From contig NZ_MAFC01000005.1 of NCBI RefSeq assembly GCF_002013465.1, positions 342,799 to 406,798 of the forward strand: a stretch of DNA of 64,000 nucleotides. Direction: 5' to 3'. The translations under genes and the position numbers were made by a program. This document shows positions 48,402 to 57,372 of this stretch, piece after piece. The notes below the pieces were generated by a model. That model was not told the DNA's origin, ran no database searches, and saw only the letters and a list, made by a program, of their open reading frames with translations. Numbering within the stretch: position 1 is the stretch's first letter; each line of letters begins with the position of its first letter. Source of the stretch: Mycobacterium sp. D16R12 (lineage in GTDB: Bacteria; Actinomycetota; Actinomycetes; Mycobacteriales; Mycobacteriaceae).

Positions 48402-51400
48402 TCAGTGTGGCACGGCGTCATTGGTCCGGTCTGGACTTAGGGCCAAGAACGCTCCGAGCTCGACGAGCCCGTCGGGTGTGGCCGGCAGATACTCGGTCAG
48501 CGCCGGTGATCGTACGATCACGGCCTGGAACTTCGCTCGGCTGATCGCCACGTTCAGGCGGTTCCTGTTCAGCAGGAACGACATCCCGCGTGGCACGTCA
48601 TCGACGGCCGAGGCGGTCATCGACACGAATACGACCGGCGCCTGGCGGCCCTGGAACTTGTCCACCGTCCCCACCAGCACCTCGCCCAAGCCGGCGGCGG
48701 CCAGTGCGGCGCGCAACGTCAACACCTGCGCGTTGTAGGGGGCCACCACCAACACGTCGGACTGCGCCAACGGCCGTGTGCCGGACTCGTCGGCCCAGTC
48801 GGCCCCGATCAGTCCGGCGATCTCTGTAGCGATCGCCTCGGCCTCCTGTGGACTGCTGGTCGCATTCCCCTCATGGTCTACCAGCAGCGTCCGCACCCCA
48901 GGATCCTGTCCGGCCAAGGTGCGCGCCGGTGCCGCGGACTCAAGTTCGCCGTCGTAGGAAAGCTCCGAAACCCGTTGGCATAGAGCGGGATGCATCCGGT
49001 ACGAGCGCTCCAGGAAGTACCCACGGTCGGCGGGCAGCGCGCCGTGTCCTTCCACAAGCCAGCCCAGCGCCGAGGTGTCCACCGGCTCGGGATGCACGCC
49101 TTGCGACACCTGCGGCAGCTGCTGCGGATCGCCCAGTAGCAGCAGGTTCTGCGCTCCGCGTGCCACCGCAAGAGTGTTCGCCAGACTGAACTGGCCTGCC
49201 TCATCGATGACGAGTAGGCGTAGCGCGCCATCGGCGACACGGGTGGTGTTCGCGAAATCCCATGCGGTGCCCCCGATGACGGCGCCCTCGCCGGCGTGGG
49301 ATGCGATGAATCCCGCGTAGTCGCTGTCCCGAATCTGAGTCCATGCGGCGTCACCGCTGTAGGGCGATGCCTTCTTGGCGACCCGCTCGGGCGGTACCCC
49401 CGCCGCGACCACCTGGTCCAGGAGGTGTTCGACGACAGCATGAGACTGGGCCACCACGCCAACGAGCCAGCCCTCCTGTGTCACCAGGTCGGCGATGACG
49501 CGCGCGGCGGTGAAGGTTTTGCCGGTCCCGGGCGGGCCGTGCACGGCCAGGTACGACGAGTTCAGATTCCGCAAGGCGGAGGTGATGGCTCCGGCATGCC
49601 CGTCGTCACCCACGGGCGGTAGCGGCACACCACGGGGATTGCGGCGCAACAGAATATCGAGAGATGCGTTGCGCGGCAGCTCAGGAAGAGCGTGGGCAAC
49701 CTCCACGGCGGCGTGCTCGATGGCGGCTTCCAATGCCTTGGTCATCACCGGCGCACCCGGCGCAAGAGCCATGGGCATCTGCGAGAACACCTCGCCGTTC
49801 TTCGGCGTGAGCTCCTGGATCGTCACGTCCACGGGGACACCGCCGGATTCGGTGACCTCCACGATGCTCGCCGATCCAGACGCCCGCCGATCGGGGTCTC
49901 CGTCGCCGAGCCCCGTGGGTGCAGGCGGCTCGTAGAGCGCGTAGACGCTGTCGTCGAGGACGCCCCCGGCGAGGTCGCCCGTCAGTCTCACATGGCGTCG
50001 GAGCTTGCGTTGACTACCGGATTTGTGCCAGTCCTCGACAAGCTCGGCGCCCTCGACGATGAAAACCCCAGCGGTATCGGCCCATTCGTCGACTGGGTTG
50101 TTCAGTCTGTCGAAGTGGCTCCACCAGAATGGTTTTCGCTCTCGGGTGTGATATCCGCGTGCTGCGGAAACCATGGCCGCCGCGGTTTGTTCGGCGCTAC
50201 GATCGGCCGGGCCGCCATCTCCCACGAATGCGGCCAGCGTCATGCCGGTCTGATCGGGCTCCGGCTCGTCCTTGTCGCCGGCTGCAGGAGAAGAGGACAG
50301 GTGGGTAATGCCGTGTTCAAATGCCCGCACCAGCAACCAGTCCCGGAGCTTGCGCGTCGAAGCGCAGTCGTACCGGTTGTACTCGGCAATGGAGTCCAGT
50401 ACCTCCTGAGCCGCGGGGTCGGCGCCATCGCGCAGTGCGCAATAGCGCGCGTATTCGTTGATCGAATCCACCGCGGTGGTGACGTCCCCGGAGCGCTTTC
50501 CGGATTCGATGAACAGCGGCTCCAACGCCTTGAGCCCGTAACCGCTGGAACCGGAGCGAATGCTTTTGCGCACCACGGGATAGAGGTCGACCAGCACGTT
50601 GTCACGCAGGAGCTCGTCGATCTGTTCCTCGCCGACGCCGTACCGGCCGGCAAGACGCAGCAGTGCGGTCTTCTCGTACGCCGCGTAGTGGTAGACGTGC
50701 ATCCCCGGATAACGGCGACGGCGTTTGGCCACCAGATCCAGGAACGTGGTCAGGGCTTTTCGCTCGCTGTGGCGATCGTGTGCCCAAATCGGCCGGAATT
50801 TCTCCTTGCCGGACCGGTCGTACTCGAGGACGCCGAACAGGTACTCCAGCCCCCACTGCACGCCGTCCTCGGTCCACAGCGGATCGCCTTCGAAGTCGAA
50901 GAAGATGTCTCCGGGATTGGGGGCGGGCATCGTGCCCAGCGGAATCGGATCGGCCACCTCGAACTGTGGTGTCCCACTGTCTCGTTGGCGAACCTGCAAC
51001 TGGGCCTGCGCCACCAGTTGCTGCAGGCTGCGCGCCGACATATCGGCGACGGGGCCGGGGCCGGCGGCAAGGTCCGCGACGGTGCCTACCCCGGCGTCCA
51101 GCAGTGCTGCACGCTGACTGATCCGCATGCCCGCGACAAGCAGTAAGTCGTCGGTGCGCTCGACCTCCGGCTCGCACGCGGGGCAACGGAAGCAGGCGCG
51201 GACGTGCCCATCGGACCATTGCACCGGAGTGCCGCCCATCAGATGGCGATCTAGCAAGTCCTGCAATTGGATTCGGCGCTGGCGATACACGCCGATCAGA
51301 TCGGCCGCGGGGTAGTCGACGGCCGAACGGTCGCCCAGTATCAGCCGTACCTCCGAGGACACCGGCACACCTGTCGTCATCAAACTGTCGGCATAGGCCG

Positions 51401-51842
51401 CCAACTGCAGCAAGGCCGTCACCTTGGCGCTGCGGGCCAGTTTGGTGTCGCAGACGCGGTATGTCTGGTCTTCCCGCACCACGAAGTCCGCAAAACCGAG
51501 GAATCGACCGTCGAACATTGCGGCCTGGTACACGACAGGGCACCCGTCGTCGAAGGCCCGCTTAGTAGCAGCGGCGACTGCGTTGAGTCCGTCGAGGGTG
51601 AAAGTGGGGGGGAACGGAATGCTGGCTACCCCGGAGCCGAAGCGCTTCCGCAGCTCGGCAAGGTGGTGGGCCTCATGGGCAGCCCCCAAAGTCGCGGTGC
51701 GCGCCAGGAGTTCATCATCGCGAGGGGGTGTCTGTCCCCATCCGAGCTTGGCGTCGAACGCCCGCAACAGGGCGTATTCACAGCGGGCTGCGGAGGCAAG
51801 ATCCGAAGCGCTGTAGACGACCCGGCCGTCGAGGACGAACAC
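48402..51842 (-). CDS. RecB-like nuclease / SF1 helicase fusion (TM0106 family, Rv1251c-like)
   Basis: The 1146-residue protein has an N-terminal TM0106-type RecB-family nuclease (residues 1-500) with DLASAARCEYALLRAF, FVVREDQTYRVCDTKLARSA and a Cys cluster (CFRCPAC); FFDFEGDPLWTEDGVQWGLE marks a second nuclease-like domain. A DNA2/UPF1-type SF1 helicase follows, with Walker A GPPGTGKT near residue 770 and DEAGQ near 880 (VIDEAGQFSL, GDPQQLPQ), and ends with the motif V-VI region GTVDKFQGRQAP and NVAISRAK. It probably acts in DNA repair or processing of nucleic-acid ends. It starts at GTG 51842; a close parallel of Rv1251c in length and order. Confidence 0.9.
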   Translation of the reverse strand: MFVLDGRVVYSASDLASAARCEYALLRAFDAKLGWGQTPPRDDELLARTATLGAAHEAHHLAELRKRFGSGVASIPFPPTFTLDGLNAVAAATKRAFDDGCPVVYQAAMFDGRFLGFADFVVREDQTYRVCDTKLARSAKVTALLQLAAYADSLMTTGVPVSSEVRLILGDRSAVDYPAADLIGVYRQRRIQLQDLLDRHLMGGTPVQWSDGHVRACFRCPACEPEVERTDDLLLVAGMRISQRAALLDAGVGTVADLAAGPGPVADMSARSLQQLVAQAQLQVRQRDSGTPQFEVADPIPLGTMPAPNPGDIFFDFEGDPLWTEDGVQWGLEYLFGVLEYDRSGKEKFRPIWAHDRHSERKALTTFLDLVAKRRRRYPGMHVYHYAAYEKTALLRLAGRYGVGEEQIDELLRDNVLVDLYPVVRKSIRSGSSGYGLKALEPLFIESGKRSGDVTTAVDSINEYARYCALRDGADPAAQEVLDSIAEYNRYDCASTRKLRDWLLVRAFEHGITHLSSSPAAGDKDEPEPDQTGMTLAAFVGDGGPADRSAEQTAAAMVSAARGYHTRERKPFWWSHFDRLNNPVDEWADTAGVFIVEGAELVEDWHKSGSQRKLRRHVRLTGDLAGGVLDDSVYALYEPPAPTGLGDGDPDRRASGSASIVEVTESGGVPVDVTIQELTPKNGEVFSQMPMALAPGAPVMTKALEAAIEHAAVEVAHALPELPRNASLDILLRRNPRGVPLPPVGDDGHAGAITSALRNLNSSYLAVHGPPGTGKTFTAARVIADLVTQEGWLVGVVAQSHAVVEHLLDQVVAAGVPPERVAKKASPYSGDAAWTQIRDSDYAGFIASHAGEGAVIGGTAWDFANTTRVADGALRLLVIDEAGQFSLANTLAVARGAQNLLLLGDPQQLPQVSQGVHPEPVDTSALGWLVEGHGALPADRGYFLERSYRMHPALCQRVSELSYDGELESAAPARTLAGQDPGVRTLLVDHEGNATSSPQEAEAIATEIAGLIGADWADESGTRPLAQSDVLVVAPYNAQVLTLRAALAAAGLGEVLVGTVDKFQGRQAPVVFVSMTASAVDDVPRGMSFLLNRNRLNVAISRAKFQAVIVRSPALTEYLPATPDGLVELGAFLALSPDRTNDAVPH

Positions 51843-51878
51843 CCGATCACTGTAGGTGCTTGCACCGACGAAGATGCC

Positions 51879-52463
51879 CTACTGTGCGGCCTGTTGCACC
51901 TTTTCCACGCCAGATCCGTTCCAGCGGAAGGACACCACACTCTCGAGGCCGGGGATGCCGTTGGAGAAGTTGAGCACCACGGTGTCCAAGGTGCTCGCCG
52001 ACAGGTCGATGGCGTTGTATCCGTAGGTGTCGGGGACGCCATGCGAGATCACACCGCCTAGGTGGAAGAACACCGCGCGGGTAGGGGGAGCGGGCTCGTG
52101 GGTATCCGCAGCGACGATGACGGCCGACAGTGGAGCGCACTTGTTGTAGTTGCCCGCCACAGGCACCGGATTCCACGTGGCCTCGCTATTGGGGCCGGGG
52201 GGTAGAAGCGCGACGGCCGCTGCGACAGCCGGATCCTTCAGGTTGATCGCGCAGTCGTCTTTAGTCGAAGGCGGGGGCTTGGGCTTGGTCGCGGAACCCG
52301 CCGGTCCGGGAGATGGCGAGGGGGATGTGATGGTGTTGGCCGGCGTCTTGGACACCGTGCTGTCGCCGCCGGTGCAGGCACAGGCGAGCGCGATCACAGT
52401 CGGCAGCACAGTCAGCGCGGCCACCAAATCCATCCTTCGCACGGCCCCGCACACTACCGACAT
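51879..52463 (-). CDS. lprE: Lipoprotein LprE (LppP/LprE family)
   Basis: The 194-residue lipoprotein has a signal peptide (hydrophobic VAALTVLPTVIALAC) ending in an ALAC lipobox-like site at about residue 28. A Pro/Ser/Thr linker follows, then an LppP/LprE domain (CAINLKDPAVAAAVALLPPG; WNPVPVAGNYNKCAPLSAVIV; RAVFFHLG). A Cys pair may form a disulfide. ATG 52463 is listed; ATG 52433 would give a more usual short n-region. It lies between the helicase gene and divergent deaD, as Rv1252c does. Confidence 0.83.
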   Translation of the reverse strand: MSVVCGAVRRMDLVAALTVLPTVIALACACTGGDSTVSKTPANTITSPSPSPGPAGSATKPKPPPSTKDDCAINLKDPAVAAAVALLPPGPNSEATWNPVPVAGNYNKCAPLSAVIVAADTHEPAPPTRAVFFHLGGVISHGVPDTYGYNAIDLSASTLDTVVLNFSNGIPGLESVVSFRWNGSGVEKVQQAAQ

Positions 52464-52523
52464 TTATCAAAGATGCGCTGGAGGCGGGAGTTGAGCGCGG
52501 TAGCGCCTAGACTTCTTGACGCC

Positions 52524-54335
52524 ATGACCTCTACAGATATCCCCACGCCCGACACCGGCGACTCGACTGCACCACGCGCGAATGACGCTGCCACCTTCGC
52601 GGACCTACAGATTGCCCCCGAGGTGCTGCGTGCGGTGTCCGACGTCGGGTATGAAACACCCTCGGCGATCCAGGCTGCCACCATCCCGCCGCTGCTCGCA
52701 GGCTCGGACGTGGTGGGACTGGCGCAGACCGGTACCGGGAAGACGGCGGCATTCGCCATCCCCATTCTCTCGAAAATTGACCTGACCTCGAAGAACACCC
52801 AGGCTTTGGTGCTTGCGCCGACGCGCGAGCTGGCCTTGCAGGTTGCCGAGGCGTTCGGCCGGTACGGGGCGCATCTGCCCAGGCTGAACGTGCTGCCGAT
52901 CTACGGTGGCCAGTCGTATGTGGTCCAGCTGTCTGGCCTCAAGAGGGGTGCCCACGTCGTGGTCGGTACGCCCGGGCGTGTCATCGATCACTTGGAGCGC
53001 GGCACGCTCGATCTCTCGCACCTGGACTACCTGGTGCTGGACGAGGCCGACGAGATGCTCACCATGGGCTTCGCCGAGGATGTCGAACGCATCCTGGCCG
53101 ACACCCCCGAGTACAAGCAGGTGGCCCTGTTCTCGGCCACCATGCCCGCGACCATCCGGCGGCTGACCAAGAAGTATCTGCACGACCCGGTCGAGATCAA
53201 GGTCGAGGCGAAGACGTCCACCGCCGAGAACATCAGGCAGCGTTTTATCCAGGTGGCCGGGCAGCGCAAGATGGACGCCCTCACCCGGATCCTCGAGGTG
53301 GAGACCTTCGAGGCGATGATCGTGTTCGTCAGGACCAAACAGGCCACCGAGGAGGTGGCGGACAAGCTCAAGGCGCGCGGGTTCTCCGCTGCCGCGATCA
53401 ACGGTGATATCAACCAGTCGCAGCGCGAGCGCACCATCAACGGGCTGAAGAGCGGTGCCATCGACATTCTCGTTGCCACCGACGTCGCCGCTCGTGGCCT
53501 GGACGTGGAACGCATCTCCCATGTGCTCAACTACGACATTCCGCACGACACCGAGTCGTATGTGCACCGCATCGGCCGCACCGGTCGCGCGGGCCGCTCG
53601 GGTACCGCGGTGTTGTTCGTGTCGCCGCGGGAACGGCATCTGCTCAAGGCCATCGAGAAGGCCACCGGGGCCAAGCTTGTCGAGGAGGCGCTGCCCTCGG
53701 TTGACGATGTCAACGCCCAGCGTGTGACGAAGTTCCGCGATGCCATCACGGCCGCGCTCTCGGCACCGGAGGTCGAGCTCTTCCGTCGGCTCGTTGAGGA
53801 CTACGAACGCGATAACGACGTGCCGGTGGCCGACATCGCCGCGGCGCTGGCCGTGCTCTCGCGTGACGGTGAGCAGTTCCTGCTCAAGCCCGATCCGCCC
53901 CGTGACCCGCGCCAGGAGCGCGGGGAGCGCCCCGAACGCGGGCCCCGCGAGGCACGTCCGGGAACTCCTGGGCTGGCGACGTACCGCATCGCCGTCGGCA
54001 AGCGGCACAAGGTGATGCCCGGCGCCATCGTGGGGGCAATAGCCAACGAAGGCGGTTTGCACCGCAGCGACTTCGGTCACATTACGATCCGGCCCGACCA
54101 CTCACTTGTCGAGTTGCCCGCCCAGATGTCGCCCAAGACGCTCAAGGCTCTGGAAAGCACCCGGATCTCCGGTGTGCTCATCGAGCTGCGCCTTGCAGGC
54201 GGGGCTGACGCTGCGCGTCCCGCCCGTAAGTTCACGGATCGCAAGCGCCCAGATCACAAGCAAACGGACCACAAGCACACGGACCACAAACGGTCGGAGG
54301 CGAAGCGTCCTAAGCGGTCCCCCAAGAAACCATGA
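52524..54335 (+). CDS. deaD: DEAD-box RNA helicase DeaD/CsdA
   Basis: In the 603-residue helicase, Q-motif YETPSAIQAATIP, Walker A AQTGTGKT, PTRELA, DEAD in VLDEADEML, SAT, and domain-2 motifs ATDVAARGLD and HRIGRTGRAGR are all intact. A DbpA/CsdA-type RNA-binding domain spans about residues 490-570 (TYRIAVGKRHKVMPGAIVGA; SDFGHITIRPDHSLVELP), followed by a Lys/His-rich tail with three DHK repeats. It remodels structured RNA and ribosomes, particularly in the cold. ATG 52524 begins the conserved chain. It overlaps the acyltransferase start by 4 bp. Confidence 0.94.
   Translation: MTSTDIPTPDTGDSTAPRANDAATFADLQIAPEVLRAVSDVGYETPSAIQAATIPPLLAGSDVVGLAQTGTGKTAAFAIPILSKIDLTSKNTQALVLAPTRELALQVAEAFGRYGAHLPRLNVLPIYGGQSYVVQLSGLKRGAHVVVGTPGRVIDHLERGTLDLSHLDYLVLDEADEMLTMGFAEDVERILADTPEYKQVALFSATMPATIRRLTKKYLHDPVEIKVEAKTSTAENIRQRFIQVAGQRKMDALTRILEVETFEAMIVFVRTKQATEEVADKLKARGFSAAAINGDINQSQRERTINGLKSGAIDILVATDVAARGLDVERISHVLNYDIPHDTESYVHRIGRTGRAGRSGTAVLFVSPRERHLLKAIEKATGAKLVEEALPSVDDVNAQRVTKFRDAITAALSAPEVELFRRLVEDYERDNDVPVADIAAALAVLSRDGEQFLLKPDPPRDPRQERGERPERGPREARPGTPGLATYRIAVGKRHKVMPGAIVGAIANEGGLHRSDFGHITIRPDHSLVELPAQMSPKTLKALESTRISGVLIELRLAGGADAARPARKFTDRKRPDHKQTDHKHTDHKRSEAKRPKRSPKKP
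54252..54296 (+). repeat. Three 15-bp tandem repeats in the deaD 3' end
   Basis: Units 54252-54266, 54267-54281 and 54282-54296 encode DHKQT, DHKHT and DHKRS. The units differ at few bases. They extend the basic, RNA-binding tail and may vary in number between strains. Confidence 0.8.
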
Positions 54336-55528
54336 CGGCGGTCCCCGCGACTGACAGTGCCCCCGTCGTCCACGGTCCTGGACGCGTCGCTGCGCTCACG
54401 GGTATCCGGGCGGTGGCCGCGACGCTCGTGGTGGCCACCCACGCGGCCTACAGCACCGGGAATTATGTTGTCGACGGCGTTTCCCCGTGGCGTGCCTATC
54501 TGCACCTGATACAGGCTCGTTTGGAGATCGGTGTACCGATCTTCTTTGTGTTGTCGGGTTTTCTGCTGTTCCTGCCGTGGGTACGGGCGGCCGCTGACGG
54601 TACCGCCTCACCCTCGGTGAAACGCTATGCCTGGCACAGATTTCGGCGCATCATGCCGGCCTACTGGATTCTGGTGGCCATCGCGTACATCTGGTATCAC
54701 ATCCGGGACCAATATCCGAACCCCGGACACACCTGGCTGGGCTTGCTCCGGAACCTCACGCTCACCCAGATCTACACCTCCAACTACGGATATCGCTATA
54801 TCCACCAGGGCATGACGCAGATCTGGAGCCTCGCCGTCGAAGCGGCGTTCTATGTCGCATTGCCCTTCTTGGCGTGGTTGTTGATCAGGAAACTCTGTGG
54901 GGGACAGTGGCATCCGGTGCGCCTGCTGGTCGGCCTGGGTGGTCTGGTTCTGGTGACTCCCGCCTGGATGACGCTGGTGTACACCGTCAGTGCCCTTCCC
55001 GACGGTGCGAAACTGTGGCTTCCGGCCTACCTTTCATGGTTCGTCGGCGGCATGATCCTGTCCGTTCTCGCCGTCATGGGTGTGCGCTGCTACGCGTTGG
55101 TGACGGTGCCGCTCGCGATCATCTGCTACCTCATCGTGTCCACGCGGATAGCCGGAGACCCGACCACGTCGCCGTGGGCGCTGCCGCAAGCGCTGACGAA
55201 GTCCATCTTCTACGTGGTGATTGCGACGTTGCTGGTCGCGCCCGCCGGGTTGGGTGACACCGGCTGGTATGTCAGGTTTCTCGCCTCGCGGCCCATGGTG
55301 TGGCTGGGTGAGATCTCCTACGAGCTGTTCCTCATCCACATGATCCTGATGGAGATCGTGATGGTTGACCTGTTGCACTACCACGTCTACACCGGGTCGG
55401 TGGTGATCGTGTTCCTGGTGACGATGGTGGTCAGCGTGCCCGCTTCGTGGTTGATCCATCGGGCCGCGCAGATGCTGCTGGTGGGTGGATCACGTCTGCG
55501 GAAATCATGGGCGCCACGAATTCGGTGA
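54332..55528 (+). CDS. Membrane acyltransferase, acyltransferase-3 family (Rv1254-like)
   Basis: The 398-residue protein has about ten membrane helices. Family motifs are LTGIRAVAATLVVATHAAYS (catalytic His), the GVPIFFVLSGFLLF segment, YAWHRFRRIMPAYWI and the WSLAVEAAFY motif. Such enzymes transfer acetyl or acyl groups to sugars, lipids or antibiotics in the membrane. It is coupled to deaD by an ATGA overlap. Its last 98 bp overlap in antisense the 3' end of the TetR gene. Confidence 0.88.
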   Translation: MTAVPATDSAPVVHGPGRVAALTGIRAVAATLVVATHAAYSTGNYVVDGVSPWRAYLHLIQARLEIGVPIFFVLSGFLLFLPWVRAAADGTASPSVKRYAWHRFRRIMPAYWILVAIAYIWYHIRDQYPNPGHTWLGLLRNLTLTQIYTSNYGYRYIHQGMTQIWSLAVEAAFYVALPFLAWLLIRKLCGGQWHPVRLLVGLGGLVLVTPAWMTLVYTVSALPDGAKLWLPAYLSWFVGGMILSVLAVMGVRCYALVTVPLAIICYLIVSTRIAGDPTTSPWALPQALTKSIFYVVIATLLVAPAGLGDTGWYVRFLASRPMVWLGEISYELFLIHMILMEIVMVDLLHYHVYTGSVVIVFLVTMVVSVPASWLIHRAAQMLLVGGSRLRKSWAPRIR

Positions 55529-56042
55529 TGAGAGTGCGCTCGTCCTCCGGGTTGTCCTCGGGGTAGGAAAGCAACGAGATAATCACCCGGACATACCATT
55601 TGGCTCGCAGGTGAGATTCGGAGTCGGCCACTGTGCCGTTGACAAACGCCGACACCATGGCGTTCAGGACCTCCGAATGCAGGGCCAGTGATCCGCCGAC
55701 ATATTCGCCGGGACGGAACCAGGCCGATAGGGCCGGGTTGTCACGGACCAAACCGAGGCTGATGAGCACGGCGCTGACCAGACGTTCCGTCGGATCATCG
55801 ATGTCGGCGACCGCTGCGGTGACCTGCCCGGTGATGGCCCTGGCCTCGCGGTGTACATAAGCGATGTGCAGCGCCTCGCGATTTTCGAAGTACCGGTAGA
55901 GCGTCGCCCGGGAACAGCCGGCGGCCTTGGCTATCTCGTTCATGCCGACGGCAGCGACGCCGTCACGCACGAACAGCTCGGCGGCCGCGTCGAGAATCTT
56001 CTCCGCAGCCACCGATGTCCTCGTGTCGGCCAACCAGCTCAT
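55431..56042 (-). CDS. TetR-family regulator (Rv1255c-like)
   Basis: In the 203-residue protein the HTH is at about 30-60 (MNEIAKAAGCSRATLYRYFENRE). A helical C-terminal domain includes WYVRVIISLLSYPED. It lies 39 bp downstream of cyp130 on the same strand, so it is probably co-transcribed and may regulate the cyp130 promoter. A perfect inverted repeat overlaps its ATG. The last 98 bp are antisense to the acyltransferase gene. The C-terminal 20 residues (HPPAASARPDGSTTKRAR) look like frame read-out rather than conserved domain. Confidence 0.9.
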   Translation of the reverse strand: MSWLADTRTSVAAEKILDAAAELFVRDGVAAVGMNEIAKAAGCSRATLYRYFENREALHIAYVHREARAITGQVTAAVADIDDPTERLVSAVLISLGLVRDNPALSAWFRPGEYVGGSLALHSEVLNAMVSAFVNGTVADSESHLRAKWYVRVIISLLSYPEDNPEDERTLITEFVAPMISADVIHPPAASARPDGSTTKRAR

Positions 56043-56049
56043 GCTGGTT
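56032..56049. promoter_or_regulatory. Perfect 18-bp inverted repeat over the TetR (Rv1255c-like) start codon
   Basis: AACCAGC-TCAT-GCTGGTT: 7-bp arms, 4-bp spacer containing the ATG complement. It could be an operator or, in the cyp130-TetR mRNA, a hairpin that masks the start codon. Confidence 0.5.
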
Positions 56050-56081
56050 CACGCTCTTCGCGCAGGCGGCTCATCGCAAGA

Positions 56082-57323
56082 TCATCGCACGCGGAGGGGT
56101 ACCGTCAGGGGCCTTCGCACATACGAGCCGCCCGCCCAGGTGACACCGTCGAGGTCAACCTCGAAATCCGGTATGCGGCTGAGCAGTTCCTCGAGAGCCA
56201 CCCGTGACTGCATGCGTGCCGCGGCGGCTCCCAGGCAGTGGTGATTCCCGTGGCTGAAGGTGAGTAGCTTGCCCGGGTTCCGGAGTACATTCAATTCGCC
56301 TGCATCATTGCCGTATTCGCGCTCGTCCCGGTTGGCGCTGCCGTAGAGCAGCAGCGCGCGTCGCCCCGCCGGAATGGTGGTGTCGCCGAAGGTGACGTCG
56401 CGGGTCGCGGTTCGCGCCAGACCCTGCACCGGAGACGTCAGGCGCAGGAACTCTTCCACGGCTCCCGGGATGAGCGCAGGGTCGTCGATCAGTTTCTGGC
56501 GTTGATCGGGGTTCTGGTGCAGCAGTTGTATTGCACCGCCCAGCATTCCGGTGGTCGTGTCGTTGCCACCGGTCACCATGGTGAACGCGAATCCGAGGAT
56601 CTGGAGTGTTCCGCTGATGTCGCCGTCGGCTCCCACTCCGGCGGCAACCAGGTGCGAGACGGTGTCATCTTCGGGTTCGGCACGCCGCCGCTCGATGAGT
56701 CCGGTGAAGTACATCATCAGTTCACCAATGGTCTGAGCGACCTCACCCTGCATGGCCTCGATGTCGATGGCGCCACCGGCTGCTGCCGCGACGATGCCGT
56801 CGGTCCAGATGTCGAACTGGGCACGGTCCTCTTCGGGCACCCCGAGATAGTGCGCGACGACCATCGAGGGCAGCGGCTTGAACAGCTCGACGACGATATC
56901 GCCTTCGCCCCGGTCCTTGAGGCGCTCCAGGCGCTCCACCACGAACTCGCGCACCTTGGGCTCCACGGCGGTGACCTGACGCGGTGTGAAACCACGGGAG
57001 ACGAGCTTGCGGAAGTTCGTGTGCGTGGGCGGGTCCTGCATGACCATGGGCGGGTTGTCGCCCATGCCGGTCTTCTCCAGATCGCCGTACATGACGGTCA
57101 GACCCCGAGCCGACGAGAACGTCTCCCAGTCGCGAGCCGCTTCATAGACATCGGCATGCCGGGTGAGCACGTAATAGTCGTCGTCCGGGGCGTGCTCGGG
57201 CACCACGTGATGCACCGGGTCGTGATCACGAAGCGCCGTGTACATCGGCCAGGGATTGGTCCAGTTGTCGGCGGCTCCGGGGATGTAGCGCGGCACAACT
57301 GTGTGAGACACATCGATCAACAT
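56082..57323 (-). CDS. cyp130: Cytochrome P450 CYP130
   Basis: The 413-residue P450 closely matches Rv1256c across its length (NPWPMYTALRDHDPVHHVVP; PPMVMQDPPTHTNFRKLVSRGFT; LFKPLPSMVVAHYLGVPEED). The I-helix motif is TGGNDTT and the haem loop FSHGNHHCLG has ligand Cys363. M. tuberculosis CYP130 binds azoles and N-demethylates dextromethorphan; its natural substrate is uncertain. ATG 57323 lies 7 bp downstream of a good -10 element, implying a leaderless mRNA. The TetR gene follows in the same transcript. Confidence 0.95.
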   Translation of the reverse strand: MLIDVSHTVVPRYIPGAADNWTNPWPMYTALRDHDPVHHVVPEHAPDDDYYVLTRHADVYEAARDWETFSSARGLTVMYGDLEKTGMGDNPPMVMQDPPTHTNFRKLVSRGFTPRQVTAVEPKVREFVVERLERLKDRGEGDIVVELFKPLPSMVVAHYLGVPEEDRAQFDIWTDGIVAAAAGGAIDIEAMQGEVAQTIGELMMYFTGLIERRRAEPEDDTVSHLVAAGVGADGDISGTLQILGFAFTMVTGGNDTTTGMLGGAIQLLHQNPDQRQKLIDDPALIPGAVEEFLRLTSPVQGLARTATRDVTFGDTTIPAGRRALLLYGSANRDEREYGNDAGELNVLRNPGKLLTFSHGNHHCLGAAAARMQSRVALEELLSRIPDFEVDLDGVTWAGGSYVRRPLTVPLRVR

Positions 57324-57358
57324 GTCTTATGTGTAAGGCATGTCACCTAAAGTGTCAA
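57322..57358 (-). promoter_or_regulatory. cyp130 promoter with overlapping operator-like repeat
   Basis: On the minus strand TTGACA (57353-57358), 17 bp, and TACACA (57330-57335) form a sigma-A-like promoter. The predicted start coincides with ATG 57323. An imperfect inverted repeat, ATGTCTTA (57322-57329) and TAAGGCAT (57334-57341), with one mismatched pair, covers the -10 and start site. Repression by the co-transcribed TetR protein is a reasonable inference. Confidence 0.55.
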
Positions 57359-57372
57359 CATCCGGTGGGGAA

